Part shown: piece after piece, positions 15,101-25,300 of the stretch | How the letters are laid out: the number at the start of each line of letters is the position of its first letter | How positions within the stretch are numbered: position 1 is the stretch's first letter | Source: Urbifossiella limnaea | Lineage (GTDB): Bacteria; Planctomycetota; Planctomycetia; Gemmatales; Gemmataceae | Assembly (NCBI RefSeq): GCF_007747215.1 | Contig: NZ_CP036273.1 | Location: 4,386,322 to 4,450,321 of the forward strand | Direction of reading: 5' to 3' | DNA: 64,000 nucleotides | Program-made: the position numbers and the translations under genes | Notes under the pieces: generated by a model | Told to the model about the DNA's origin: nothing | The model's input: the letters and a program-made list of their open reading frames with translations, nothing else | Database searches by the model: none

Positions 15101-15769
15101 TCACTCCGATCCCGGCTCCGGGCTTGAGTCGAGTTCGCGCCCGCGCTGCCAGAAGTACATGTCGACCAGCTTCATGACCGGATACCGGAGCCCGCCTTGC
15201 ATTTCGATTCGATCCTGTTCGCATTGAAGGTCGGCCGCGTTGTCACGGGAGAACAGCAGTAGCCGATCGACGAACGCCGCGTTCAGTACGGAGTAGCTGT
15301 TCCCGTCGCCCTTGAAGCCGATCAAGAAGTAACGGTCGGTGGCCGGCAGGCACCCGATTGTCCCGAGCAGGACTTTGGTGACCAGGGTGTCGGTCGCCTC
15401 CCCGAACGGGGCGTACGCACGGCGGACGGCCGCCACGGCGTCGAACACCAGCTGTCGAAGTTCGTCGTCGTGTTGGCCCGCCCCGAACTCACGCTGCCAC
15501 AGGTGCTGGAACCGCGGCTCCGCGAGGCAGTCGATGACGGGCCGGTGAACTGTGTACGCTCGCTGCAACAGGAAGGTCGATCCCCGGTACATGCCCCAGC
15601 TCGCCAGGTAGAAGCCGAGCTGCAACGCCGCGGTGTCGCGGTCGTCCGCGAGGCCGGTCGGCCCGACCCGCCGGAAGTACCGGAAGCAGTGCTCCCACGA
15701 GCGCAGCCGGTGGTGCTCGTCGCCGGCGAGGCGGTCGTGGTAGGCACGGACGTGATCGGTAACGCTCAT
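15101..15769 (-). CDS. hypothetical protein, 222 residues
   Basis: A soluble, mostly helical protein starting MSVTDHVRAYHDRLAG with an ATG at 15767-15769. Notable stretches are RSWEHCFRYFRR, AALQLGFYLASWGMYRGSTF and LLGTIGCLPATDRYFLIGFK. I have a vague memory of similar lone proteins in many bacteria but no function to offer. There is no signal peptide and no classical nucleotide-binding motif. Codon use is normal for the window. Its 3' end faces the inverted-repeat segment. Confidence 0.65.
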   Translation of the reverse strand: MSVTDHVRAYHDRLAGDEHHRLRSWEHCFRYFRRVGPTGLADDRDTAALQLGFYLASWGMYRGSTFLLQRAYTVHRPVIDCLAEPRFQHLWQREFGAGQHDDELRQLVFDAVAAVRRAYAPFGEATDTLVTKVLLGTIGCLPATDRYFLIGFKGDGNSYSVLNAAFVDRLLLFSRDNAADLQCEQDRIEMQGGLRYPVMKLVDMYFWQRGRELDSSPEPGSE

Positions 15770-15916
15770 GTTTCCGGCCTGGGGTGTGGGTCAGTGTGAA
15801 GTCGGTGGCTCAAACCCGAGACCGCGGAGCAACCAAATCGACCTGCGGCCACGCCACCGTCTGCTGTACCTCGGCGGCGTCCGGCCCCGCCACATCCTCC
15901 GCGAACCGGCCCAGGT

Positions 15917-15995
15917 CGATCGCCGGCGGTCCACACCCAGACACCGCTCGCGGTGGTGAGCTCACGCCGCCGGCATCTGGTTCCGCGGGTTGTGC
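15917..15995. repeat. dispersed 79-bp repeat, copy 2
   Basis: Matches 6774-6852 at 76 of 79 positions in the same orientation. It lies in a gene-poor stretch (15770-16085) between a hypothetical gene and the truncated SRAP gene at the edge of the DISARM island. The rest of that stretch shows only a short minus-strand frame (IDLGRFAEDVAGPDAAEVQQ, near 15810-15920) that may be a gene scrap. Confidence 0.75.
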
Positions 15996-16085
15996 CGACA
16001 GCTCACGGCCTGTGCATGACGCCGCACCCGCCGGTCGCTTGTGGCCGGCGGCGCACCCCCGCACGATGGGGTGAGGGGGTGGGGC

Positions 16086-16244
16086 ATGTGCGGGCGGTAC
16101 ACACTGACAGCCGGGTGGGGCGAGGTCGCCAACGAGTTCGGCCTGCCCGAACCGCTCGGTGCCGTCACAGCCCTGCCGCCGCGGTACAACATCGCTCCCT
16201 CGCAGGCGGTGCCGGTCGTCGGATCACGCCGCCGCTACTCGTAG
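16086..16244 (+). pseudogene. truncated SRAP gene at the island boundary
   Basis: Begins MCGRYTLTAGWGEVANEFGL, continues with RYNIAPSQAVPVVG and then loses similarity at SRRRYS, ending in TAG at 16242-16244. Only the first 46 or so of about 220 residues of a SRAP protein remain; the WGxxPxW, NARAE and HxRMP parts are missing. The break, near 16225, is about 100 bases before the first gene of the DISARM operon, so it probably marks where foreign DNA joined. The missing 3' part is not found after the island. Confidence 0.8.
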
Positions 16245-16326
16245 GATACTTGCACTCCGCAGACAACACCCGAACGGACGGCTGGCATCGTCAACCGCCT
16301 TCGGTGGCGGAGTCGAGGATGGCAAG

Positions 16327-18351
16327 ATGGCGAATCCACCACCAGCACAATCCGGCCTGTTCGCCGATGCCCCGTTTGCGTTCGCCGACCGCTTCTTGCA
16401 GGACCACGCCGGGCAGATCATTAGCGAACCCCGCACGGCGATCCTCGAACTGATAGCCAACTCCTACGACGCCGGGGCAACGAAAATCGACCTCGTATGG
16501 CCGAACGAGAAGGGCCAGAAGTTCTCGGTCACGGACGACGGCATCGGGATGACCAAGGCCGAGTTCGAGAGACGGTGGCGCACCCTCTGCTACGATCGGG
16601 AGGCCGAGCAGGGGAACGCAGTCGTCTTCCCGAAAGGCGTCAGGGGGATCAAACGGACGGCGTTCGGGCGCAGTGGCAAGGGCCGTCACGCCCCGTTCTG
16701 CTTTGCCGACTCGTATGAAATCGCCACCATGAAGGACGGCGATCTGATCCAGGTTCGAGTCGGTCTGGCGAGTTCCGGGACGACGCCGTTCGAGATCACA
16801 CTGCTCGCAGAGTCGAAGAAGCGGGGACACGGCACGGAAATCTCCGCCGTCCTCGAAAAACACCTGCTCGGCGTCGATGAACTGAAGCAGTTGATCGGCT
16901 CGAAGTTCATCGTGGACCCGTCGCTCTGCATCCGGGTGAACCAGCAGTCGGTCGAACTGATGTCCCTCGAAGGACTGAAGACGACCGAGATCATTGTCGA
17001 GGGCCACGGTGCGGTCACGATCCACTTCATTGATTCCATCGAGCATTACCGGAGCGCCAGGCTCCGTGGGATCTCTTGGTGGGTCAACCAGCGGCGGGTC
17101 GGCGAACCAAACTGGGACCGGCTTGACGACGAGGGCGCTTACCTCGACGGGCGGACGGAACATGCAAAAAAGTTCAGCTTCATCGTGATGGCCGACTTCC
17201 TGACCCCCGGGCAGGATGTGAAGGCAGACTGGTCCGACTTCCACGCCAACCAGCGGACGAACGCCGTCCGTGACGCCGTGCATCGGTACGTCATCAAGGA
17301 GATTCAGGCGCAGTTGGCGACGACCCGAAAGGAGCGGAAGAAGTCGGCCATCGAGAACAGCCGGGAGTTGATGGGGGAACTCCCCACGATCTCGAAGAAC
17401 ACCATCGGCCAGTTCATTGACGAAGTTCAAGAGAAGTGTCCTACCATGTCCGACCGTGACCTGTCACGCACCGTGCAGGTCTTGGCGAAGCTGGAGCAAA
17501 GCCGTTCCGGTTACGACCTGTTGACGCAGTTGGCCGCCTGCTCGCCGGACGACCTCGACACCTGGAACTCGTTGATGCAGCGGTGGACGGCCAGTAACGC
17601 CGAGATCGTGCTGGACGAGCTTGATCGTCGGTTGAAGCTGATTGGCCGCATGGAGAAGTTGGTCGAGAACCCGCTGGCGGACGAACTCCACGACCTCCAG
17701 CCGCTTTTCGAGCGGGGGCTGTGGATATTCGGCCCGGAGTTCGAGTCGGTCGATTTTCGCTCGAACCGAGGGTTGGCGGAAGTCATCGGCAGGTTTCTCG
17801 GCGGGGCGGACTACAAGCCGCCGAAGCGCAGGCCAGATTTCGTGGCCCTGCCGGAAAGCACCATCGGGGCTTACTGCGCCGACGCCTACGACACGGGGGG
17901 CGAAATTTGCGGCATCCGAAAGGTCGCCATTCTGGAACTCAAGAAGGGCGGCTACTGCGTCACGCAGAAGGAAGCGGACCAAGCCCGTGACTACGCCAAG
18001 GAGATTCGCAAGGCCGGTCGTGTCCAGGCGGCGACAGAGATTGTGGCCTACGTCCTCGGCGCTACGCTGGAGGACGGCCTCGAATCGGCGGACTACGGCG
18101 ACACCACCCACATCATCCCGATGATCTACCAGACCGTCCTCCGCAAAGCGCACCAGCGGACGTTCAACCTCCAGAAGCGACTGCTGGAAGCCCTGCCATC
18201 ATTGGCGTCGGACCCGGAAGTGGATGAAGTGCTGCGGGTCGATGCACAACAGAAGTTATTCGATGGCTCGGTGCCGAAGCATCACATGCCGACGCCGAAC
18301 GGAGTTGACCGGCCCGCTCCGGCAACCGTTGAGCCAGGGGGCGGCGCATGA
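16327..18351 (+). CDS. GHKL ATPase with C-terminal PD-(D/E)XK nuclease-like domain, DISARM-linked
   Basis: A 674-residue protein. Residues 25-330 are a GHKL (Hsp90/MutL/histidine kinase-type) ATPase: N-box LELIANSYDAGA (about 40-51), G1 box VTDDGIGM (about 68-75) and a second Gly-rich region GRSGKGRHAP. Residues 330-480 are helical. Residues 480-620 look like a restriction-enzyme fold: PDFVAL (Asp504) and then VAILELKKGGYC (Glu537-x-Lys539), the D...ExK metal site, similar in style to Shedu/DUF4263 nucleases. The ATG at 16327 follows GAGG. The stop overlaps the start of drmD by four bases (ATGA), so the two are translationally coupled. It is not one of the named core DISARM genes; role as an added sensor/nuclease is inference. 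Confidence 0.8.
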   Translation: MANPPPAQSGLFADAPFAFADRFLQDHAGQIISEPRTAILELIANSYDAGATKIDLVWPNEKGQKFSVTDDGIGMTKAEFERRWRTLCYDREAEQGNAVVFPKGVRGIKRTAFGRSGKGRHAPFCFADSYEIATMKDGDLIQVRVGLASSGTTPFEITLLAESKKRGHGTEISAVLEKHLLGVDELKQLIGSKFIVDPSLCIRVNQQSVELMSLEGLKTTEIIVEGHGAVTIHFIDSIEHYRSARLRGISWWVNQRRVGEPNWDRLDDEGAYLDGRTEHAKKFSFIVMADFLTPGQDVKADWSDFHANQRTNAVRDAVHRYVIKEIQAQLATTRKERKKSAIENSRELMGELPTISKNTIGQFIDEVQEKCPTMSDRDLSRTVQVLAKLEQSRSGYDLLTQLAACSPDDLDTWNSLMQRWTASNAEIVLDELDRRLKLIGRMEKLVENPLADELHDLQPLFERGLWIFGPEFESVDFRSNRGLAEVIGRFLGGADYKPPKRRPDFVALPESTIGAYCADAYDTGGEICGIRKVAILELKKGGYCVTQKEADQARDYAKEIRKAGRVQAATEIVAYVLGATLEDGLESADYGDTTHIIPMIYQTVLRKAHQRTFNLQKRLLEALPSLASDPEVDEVLRVDAQQKLFDGSVPKHHMPTPNGVDRPAPATVEPGGGA

Positions 18352-21300
18352 CGACGGCAACCTCCCCGCACCCCGAACTGGGGCAGATGGTCAGCGTCCG
18401 GTCCCGCAACTGGATGGTCACGGACGTTTCTGCCAGCACGCTGCCACCCGAACGCCTTCAAGCCGGCCTGGAGTCGCCCCAGCATCTCCTCACGCTCTCG
18501 TCGGTCGAGGACGACGGCTTGGGCGAAGAACTCAACGTCATTTGGGAGCTTGAGCCGGGGGCCAGGGTCATCGAGAAGGTGGCCCTGCCCGACCCCACCG
18601 GGTTCGACGCGCCCGACCGCCTCGACGCCTTCCTCGATGCCGTCCGCTGGGGCGCGTCCTCGTCGGCGGACGTGCGGACGATCCAAGCCCCGTTCCGCTC
18701 CGGCATCGACATTGAGGACTACCAACTCGACCCGGTGGTGCGGGCCATCCAGATGCCACGGGTCAACCTCCTGGTCGCCGACGACGTGGGCCTCGGCAAG
18801 ACCATCGAGGCGGGCATGGTGGCGCTCGAACTCATCATCCGCCACCGCACCCGGAAAATCCTCATCGTCTGCCCGGCCCCGCTCCAGGTGCAGTGGCAGG
18901 AGCAGATGCGGGACAAGTTCGGCCTCGACTTCCGCATCGTGAACTCGGCCCTGATGGGCGTGCTGCGCCGCAGCCGGGGCATCCACGTGAACCCGTGGAA
19001 TCACTTCCCCCGGCTCATCACCAGCATCGATTTCCTCAAGCGGGAGCGCCCGCTGCGGCGGTTCCGGGAACTGTTGCCGGGGCCGGACGAGCCGGCCTTC
19101 CCTCGTAAGTTCGACCTGATGATTCTTGACGAGGCGCACAACTGTGCCCCGTCCGGCGTGGGCCGGTACGCCACGGACTCGCAGCGGACCCAGGCGCTCC
19201 GGCTGCTCGTCCCGCACTTTGAACACAAGCTGTTCCTTACGGCCACCCCCCACAACGGCTACCCAGAGAGCTTTTCGGCCCTGCTCGAACTGCTCGACAA
19301 CCAGCGGTTCGCCCGCAGCACGCCGCCCGACCGCAAGCAACTCAATGCGGTGATGGTCCGCCGCATGAAGTCGGAGTTGCCGCCGAAGTGGGACGGCTCG
19401 CCCCGGTTCCCGAAGCGGGTGCTGGACCCCATCGAAGTCCCCTACACCGACGAGGAGCGGGCCGTTCACGCTGCGTTGCGTCAGTACGCCGACCTCCGGG
19501 TGGAGCGGTCCCAGGACAACGCCGAGAAGCTGGCGACCGAGTTCGTCCTGAAGACCCTCAAGAAGCGCCTCTTCTCCAGCCCGGCGGCGTTCCTGACGAC
19601 CCTCGACCAGCACGAGAAGTCGCTGCGGATGGCGAAGCGGGGCAAGGCCGTCCGCAAGCCGTCCGTCGGCATCTTGAAGCAGGAACTCGACCGGGTGGAC
19701 GAGGACTACGCCGACGACGGCGAGTACGACGAGGCGATGACCGACGCCGTGGACGCCGCCTCGCTGCTGTTCACCGAGCCGTCCCCGGACGAACTGGCCC
19801 TCCTCCGGCAGATGCGAACCTGGGCGGAAAAGGCGAGCGGGCAACTCGACTCGAAGGTGAACTGCCTGATCGACTGGCTGAACGCCCACCTGCGCCCCGG
19901 CAAGAAGTGGGGCCACGAGCGGGTCATCATCTTCACCGAGTACCGGGCCACGCAGAACTGGCTGCTGGAAATCCTCGCCCAGCGGGGGTTCACGGGCGGC
20001 GAGCGGCTGCTGACCATGTACGGCGGCATGGACTCCGAGGAGCGGGAGGAGGTCAAAGCCGCCTTCCAGTCGGCCCCGGACATCAGCCCGGTGCGCATCC
20101 TGCTCGCCACCGACGCCGCCGCCGAGGGGCTGAACCTCCAGAACCACTGCTGTCGGCTGATCCACTACGAAATCCCGTGGAACCCGAACCGGCTGGAGCA
20201 GCGGAACGGGCGGATCGACCGGCACGGGCAGAAGGGCTTCCTCGCCGACACCGGCGAGCGGCAGGTGTTCGTATACCACTTCGTCGGCCAGGGCTACAAG
20301 CAGCGGCAGCACTCGGCCTTCTCGGCGAAGGCGGCGGACCTGGACGCCGACCTGGAGTTCCTGATGCGGGTGGCGAAGAAGGTCGAGACGATTCGGGAAG
20401 ACCTGGGCAGCTACGGCACGGTGCTGGCCGATGACGTCGAGCAGGCGATGCTCGGCCGGGGGTACTCGATGCCGGGCGTGGGCCGGGCCGACGCCAAGGT
20501 CGAACCCGTGCGGAAGATGCTGAAGTTCGAGCGGGATTTGGCGAAGCAGATCGGCGACCTGCTGGAGCAGTACCGGGAGACGCAGCGGGAGCTTCGGTTG
20601 TCCCCGGAGAACGTCCGCAAGGTGGTCGAGGTCGGGCTGGCCCTCGCCGAGCAACCCGCCTTGATCCCGCTGACCCACCCGTCCGGCAAGCCGGTCTTCA
20701 CCCTCCCCGACCTGAAGCACAGTTGGGCGGCGTGCGCCGAGGGGCTGGAGCATCCGCACACGAAGGCCGTCCGCCCGATCACGTTCGACCACGCCGCCGC
20801 CGACGGGCGCGACGACCTCGTGTTGGTCCACCTGAACCACCGGCTCGTGCAGATGAGCCTGCGGCTGCTGCGGGCGGAAGTCTGGTCGTTGAAGGGTCGG
20901 AAGCGGCTGCACCGGATCACCGCCCGCACCGTGCCGGACCACGCCCTCAACGTGCCTGCGGTGGTGGCCCACGCCCGGCTGGTCGTGATCGGCGGCGACA
21001 GCCACCGGCTGCACGAGGAGATCATCACGGCGGGCGGGCTGCTCAAGGAGGGCCGCTTCTCCCGCATGAACCTCAGCGAGTTGGACAACGTGCTGGCGGC
21101 GGCCACGGGCGACGAACCCGCCGAGCCGATGCGGACCCACCTGCTCGACCTGTGGGACAAGTTCGCCCCGCCGCTGGCGACCGCCCTCGAAGCACGAATG
21201 AGGGACCGGACCACCGGCCTCCAGAAAAAGCTCGGCGAGCGGGCCGACAAGGAGGCCGACGACATCCGGGCGATCCTGCTCGAACTGAAGAAGGCCATCG

Positions 21301-21533
21301 ACGCCGAACTCGCAGAGCAGGCGAGCCACCAGCCCACCCTGTTCGATGACTTGGAAACCGACCAATTCGAGCGGAACAGGGACTTCCTGCGGGCGAGGTC
21401 GAAGACGATCCCCGCCGAGATCGAGCGGGAGACGGCGGCGGTCAAGTCCCGCTTCGCCGACCCGCAGCCCCGGATGTTCCCCGTGGCAGTAACGTTCCTC
21501 GTGCCGGAACGGTTAGCGAGGGCAGACCGATGA
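18348..21533 (+). CDS. drmD: DrmD, SNF2-like helicase of class 1 DISARM
   Basis: A 1061-residue SNF2-family ATPase. Walker A is DDVGLGKTIEAG (about residues 145-156), Walker B/DEAH is LMILDEAHN (257-265), motif III is FLTATPH. The C-terminal RecA lobe has VIIFTEYRATQNWL, TDAAAEGLNLQ and motif VI LEQRNGRIDRHGQ. The last 350 residues are helical and charged. The protein is the length expected of DrmD, the class 1 DISARM helicase, and the order of downstream genes supports that name. It begins in a four-base overlap with the GHKL gene and ends in another with the next gene (ATGA at 21530), so it sits inside one operon. DISARM restricts phage DNA using methylation to mark self. Confidence 0.9.
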   Translation: MTTATSPHPELGQMVSVRSRNWMVTDVSASTLPPERLQAGLESPQHLLTLSSVEDDGLGEELNVIWELEPGARVIEKVALPDPTGFDAPDRLDAFLDAVRWGASSSADVRTIQAPFRSGIDIEDYQLDPVVRAIQMPRVNLLVADDVGLGKTIEAGMVALELIIRHRTRKILIVCPAPLQVQWQEQMRDKFGLDFRIVNSALMGVLRRSRGIHVNPWNHFPRLITSIDFLKRERPLRRFRELLPGPDEPAFPRKFDLMILDEAHNCAPSGVGRYATDSQRTQALRLLVPHFEHKLFLTATPHNGYPESFSALLELLDNQRFARSTPPDRKQLNAVMVRRMKSELPPKWDGSPRFPKRVLDPIEVPYTDEERAVHAALRQYADLRVERSQDNAEKLATEFVLKTLKKRLFSSPAAFLTTLDQHEKSLRMAKRGKAVRKPSVGILKQELDRVDEDYADDGEYDEAMTDAVDAASLLFTEPSPDELALLRQMRTWAEKASGQLDSKVNCLIDWLNAHLRPGKKWGHERVIIFTEYRATQNWLLEILAQRGFTGGERLLTMYGGMDSEEREEVKAAFQSAPDISPVRILLATDAAAEGLNLQNHCCRLIHYEIPWNPNRLEQRNGRIDRHGQKGFLADTGERQVFVYHFVGQGYKQRQHSAFSAKAADLDADLEFLMRVAKKVETIREDLGSYGTVLADDVEQAMLGRGYSMPGVGRADAKVEPVRKMLKFERDLAKQIGDLLEQYRETQRELRLSPENVRKVVEVGLALAEQPALIPLTHPSGKPVFTLPDLKHSWAACAEGLEHPHTKAVRPITFDHAAADGRDDLVLVHLNHRLVQMSLRLLRAEVWSLKGRKRLHRITARTVPDHALNVPAVVAHARLVVIGGDSHRLHEEIITAGGLLKEGRFSRMNLSELDNVLAAATGDEPAEPMRTHLLDLWDKFAPPLATALEARMRDRTTGLQKKLGERADKEADDIRAILLELKKAIDAELAEQASHQPTLFDDLETDQFERNRDFLRARSKTIPAEIERETAAVKSRFADPQPRMFPVAVTFLVPERLARADR

Positions 21534-22393
21534 GAAGACTTTGGCTCGTCGGGGAATCGCTGCCCCTGAAGGAAGACGGAACACAGCGCAAGGCCCGTGA
21601 AGCCGCTGGGCTACCGCCGACCTTAGTGCCCCTCGACCCCCGTCACGGCGTCTTCCCGAATCTCGTGATGAAGCCGTTGTTCGCCGCCGGGTACGCCCTG
21701 TCCCAGAGCCACGCCGACCAACTGCTGAACTTCTTTCAGGAGATGAAGGAGGTCGTGTCCGACCATTCAGGAAGACGGTTCAACTTCTTTGACAACCGCC
21801 CGACCCGGCCCAAGGGGCGGGGAAAAGAGGCTGCACCCGAAAACCTCGGGACGGATCAATTCGCCGTCCCCGACGAGGACATGACGGTACGGATCAAGTC
21901 GTTCGACACCCTCAACACGCTCTGGCTGGTCTTTGGTCACCAGACGAACTTCGGCCTGCTCTGGTGGCTCGTGGACAAGGCGGCGGCCGATAAGCCGACC
22001 AAGGTCCAGATCAAGAAGTTCTCCGAGCAGTTCGTAAATGCCGTCTGCGATTGCTCGCCCGCCCACGCTGGGGGCGGCTACGGACAACTGTCGAGCCGGA
22101 TCGGGTTGCTCCATCGCCTCTGCACGGGGGCCGACACCCGCTTGACGCTGGAGGCCGCCGTCTCGAAACTCAATCCGGTCGGCCCCTTCTCGTTGACTCG
22201 GATCAGCGAGGTAATGCGTGCCACGGTGCCCCTGCTCCACAACGAAGGGTATCAGGACGGGACGAATCCGACAGGGAACGCCCAGGGGCATTTCGTCCGT
22301 CTGGCGAAGGGCAAAGTCGATGTAGGAGACCTCTACTGGCAGGTGATGGGTAACGCCATCGCCACTCGGATCATGGACGGCTTCGTGGAGTAA
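21530..22393 (+). CDS. unknown protein inside the DISARM operon
   Basis: A 287-residue soluble protein starting MRRLWLVGESLPLKED and translationally coupled to drmD by a four-base overlap; drmMI follows directly. It has an NFFQEMKEV helix, a Trp-rich segment TLWLVFGHQTNFGLLWWLVD (about residues 127-146), and a C-terminal part ending WQVMGNAIATRIMDGFVE. No Walker, HKD, nuclease or methylase motif is visible. It is not among the named class 1 DISARM core genes (drmD, drmMI, drmA, drmB, drmC) as I know them. Its fixed position suggests an accessory subunit, perhaps bridging helicase and methylase; this is inference. Confidence 0.75.
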   Translation: MRRLWLVGESLPLKEDGTQRKAREAAGLPPTLVPLDPRHGVFPNLVMKPLFAAGYALSQSHADQLLNFFQEMKEVVSDHSGRRFNFFDNRPTRPKGRGKEAAPENLGTDQFAVPDEDMTVRIKSFDTLNTLWLVFGHQTNFGLLWWLVDKAAADKPTKVQIKKFSEQFVNAVCDCSPAHAGGGYGQLSSRIGLLHRLCTGADTRLTLEAAVSKLNPVGPFSLTRISEVMRATVPLLHNEGYQDGTNPTGNAQGHFVRLAKGKVDVGDLYWQVMGNAIATRIMDGFVE

Positions 22394-25300
22394 TTGCCCT
22401 TGTCCGTCACCCGCCACCACAACGACTGGCTACGCCTCGTGCCGAACTCAGGCCCGTTCCTGAGCCTGCCGGTGCTGGCACTGACGTTCCCACAAGGGCT
22501 GAACGCCCACGACGCCGAACACGCCCGGCGGCTGCGGCAGGCGTTCGGCGAGTGGGACGATGACCAGTTGGGGCAGCGGCCCGATCCGGTCTTGCACCGG
22601 GCGTGGGTCCGGTTCGTGTTGGGGGAGACGCTGGGCTACGACGAACTGCTCGCCGAGGGGCAGGAGATACCGCAATCGCTCCAGAGCGAAGAGGCCCAAT
22701 ACGGCGAGACGCTGCGCCCCGACTGGATCGTCACCGACCCGGCCACGAAGAAGGCCCGGTTGCTCGTGCAGTTCTACCCCCGGACACAGCCGCTCACGAA
22801 GCCAGTGGCAACGTCCCGGTGGAAAACTTCGCCCGACACCCGGATGACGCAACTGCTCAACGACACCGGCATCCGCCTCGGCCTCGTCACCAACGGCCAC
22901 GACTGGATGCTGGTGAACGCTCCGAAGAACGAGACGACCGGGTACGCCAGCTGGCGGGCGGACCTCTGGCTGGAAGAGCCGGTCACGCTCCGGGCCTTCC
23001 GCACACTGTTGTCCGCCGACCGCTTCTTCAGCGTGCCGGACGCCGAAACGCTCGACCTCAAGGGCGGGTTGCTCGACCAGAGCCAGAAGGACCAGCAGGA
23101 AGTCACCGACCAGCTCGGCTACCAAGTCCGCAAGGCCGTCGAGGTCGTGATCCAGGCGCTCGACAAGGCCGACCAGGACCACGGGCGGGAGCTGCTCGCC
23201 GACGTGAACGAAAAGGTGCTTTACGAATCCGCCCTCACCGTCATGATGCGGCTGGTGTTCCTGTTCTGTGCCGAGGAGCGGGAACTGCTGCTGCTGGGCG
23301 ACGAACTGTACGACAAGAACTACGCCGTCAGCACCCTGCGGGAGCAATTGCGGCTCACGGCGGACGAGTTCGGCGAGGAAATCCTCGGCCTGCGGTACGA
23401 CGCCTGGACCCGGCTGCTGACCACCTTCCGGGCCGTCTATGCCGGGGCCAAGCACGACCGGCTCAGGCTCCCGGCCTACGGCGGCAGCCTGTTCAACCCC
23501 GACCGCTTCCCGTTCCTCGAAGGCCGCAAGGCGGGGACGAGTTGGAGGACCACCCCGGCCACGCCGCTGCCGGTGAGTAACCGGACGGTGCTGCACCTGC
23601 TCGAAGCGTTGCAAGTACTGCAAACGAAAGTCGGCAAGACCATCGAAGCCCGATCGCTCAGTTTCCGGTCCCTCGACATCGAGCAGATCGGCCACGTCTA
23701 CGAAGGGTTGCTCGATCACACCGCCAAGCGTGCCAGCGAGCCGATGCTGGGGCTGGCCGGGACAAGGGACCGGGAACCGGAGATCGCCCTGGCCGACCTG
23801 GAGAAGATCGCCGCCAGTGGGGAGAGGGAACTGCTCCGCTTCCTCAAGGACGAGATGGGCCGCTCGGAGCCGGCGCTAAAGAAGGCGCTTGCAGCCGAAC
23901 TAGGCGACCAACCCGCCAGCCGGTTCCGCACCGCCTGTCAGGACTCGACCTTGTGGAGTCGGGTGAAGCCGTATGCCGGGCTGGTGCGGTTCGATACGGT
24001 CGGCTACCCGGTCGTCATTACGACGGGGAGCGTCTTCGTCACGGCGGGGAGCGACCGCCGTAGCACCGGCACGCACTATACGCCGAAGCCGCTGACAGTA
24101 CCCATCGTGCAGTACACGCTGGAGCCGCTAGTGTTTGTCGGTCCCGCAGAAGGGTTGCCCAAGGAGCAGTGGACACTACGCCCGGCCAAGGAACTGCTCG
24201 CTCTGAAAATCTGCGACATGGCCTGCGGTTCCGGGGCGTTCCTCGTGCAAACCTGCCGCTACATGGCCGCTCGGTTGCTCGAAGCCTGGGACGCCGTGCA
24301 GCGGGCCAATCCCGGCACGGTACACATCACGCCTGAGGGTGAAGCCTCGAACGGCAAACCCGGCGAGATGTTGATCCCCGACGATCCCGATGAGCGGATG
24401 ACCTACGCCATGCGGATTGTCGCCCAACGCTGCTTGTACGGCGTGGACAAGAATCCGCTTGCTGTCGAGATGGCGAAGCTGTCGCTCTGGTTGCTCACGC
24501 TCGCCAAAGACAAGCCGTTCGAGTTTCTGGATCACAACATCCGGTGCGGCGATTCGCTCGTCGGCCTGAGCAACATCGAGCAACTTCGTTCGTACAGCCT
24601 CCAACCCGACGAGCCGAACTCGATCAAGTTTTCCGGCCCGCTTGATGCCGCCGTGGACGAGACGATCAGCCTGCGGCTCAAGCTCGGAGACCTGCCGTCG
24701 AACACGGTCGAAGATGTCGAGCGGCAGGAGAAGCTACTTAAGGAAGCCAACGAGAAGATTGCCCGGTTGCGGTGTGCGGCGGACTTGCTCGTGGCCGGGG
24801 AGTTCTGGGGCGAGAACTACAAGGACAAGGCCGAACGAGTGGGACACAACGCCGTCCGCTCGGGGCACTACGTCGAAAATGGGCCAATTGAGGAGTTCGA
24901 GCAAGTCGCCGCCAAGGAATGCCGTGGACAGTTAATGTTTCATTGGCCGCTAGAATTCCCTGAGGTAATCGTGAAGCGTGGTGGCTTCGATGCGTTCGTG
25001 GGCAATCCGCCGTTTTTGGGGGGTTCCAGAATCTCCGGCACGTTTGGGGATCGCTATCTGGCGATACTTCTCTCGCAGTTCGAGAAATCAAACGGAAACG
25101 CCGATATTTGTTCATTCTTTCTTCGTCGTGCTGCGAATCTCATTTCAGCTCAAGGATGCTCAGGATTTATTGCAACAAATTCAGTTGCGAAGGGGGAGAC
25201 AAGAACAAGTGGCCTCCAGTGCCTCCTTGATTCAGGCGGCCAACTCATTCGTGCGACACGCTCACGACCTTGGCCGGGGACGGCCAATGTGTTCATAAGT

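Noticed and set aside
14788-15177. Plus- and minus-strand frames of about 125 codons next to the palindrome array
   Set aside because: Both overlap each other, lack a ribosome site and conserved motifs, and run through the right inverted repeat.
15795-15838. tRNA-like 3' end (GGTGGCTCAAACCCG ... ACCA)
   Set aside because: The T-arm does not pair properly and no acceptor, D or anticodon arm can be built upstream, so I do not call a tRNA or an attachment site.
18282-21365. A 1027-codon minus-strand open frame opposite drmD
   Set aside because: High GC leaves antisense frames open. The product is Arg/Gly/Val-rich with no motif, and the plus strand codes a clear helicase.
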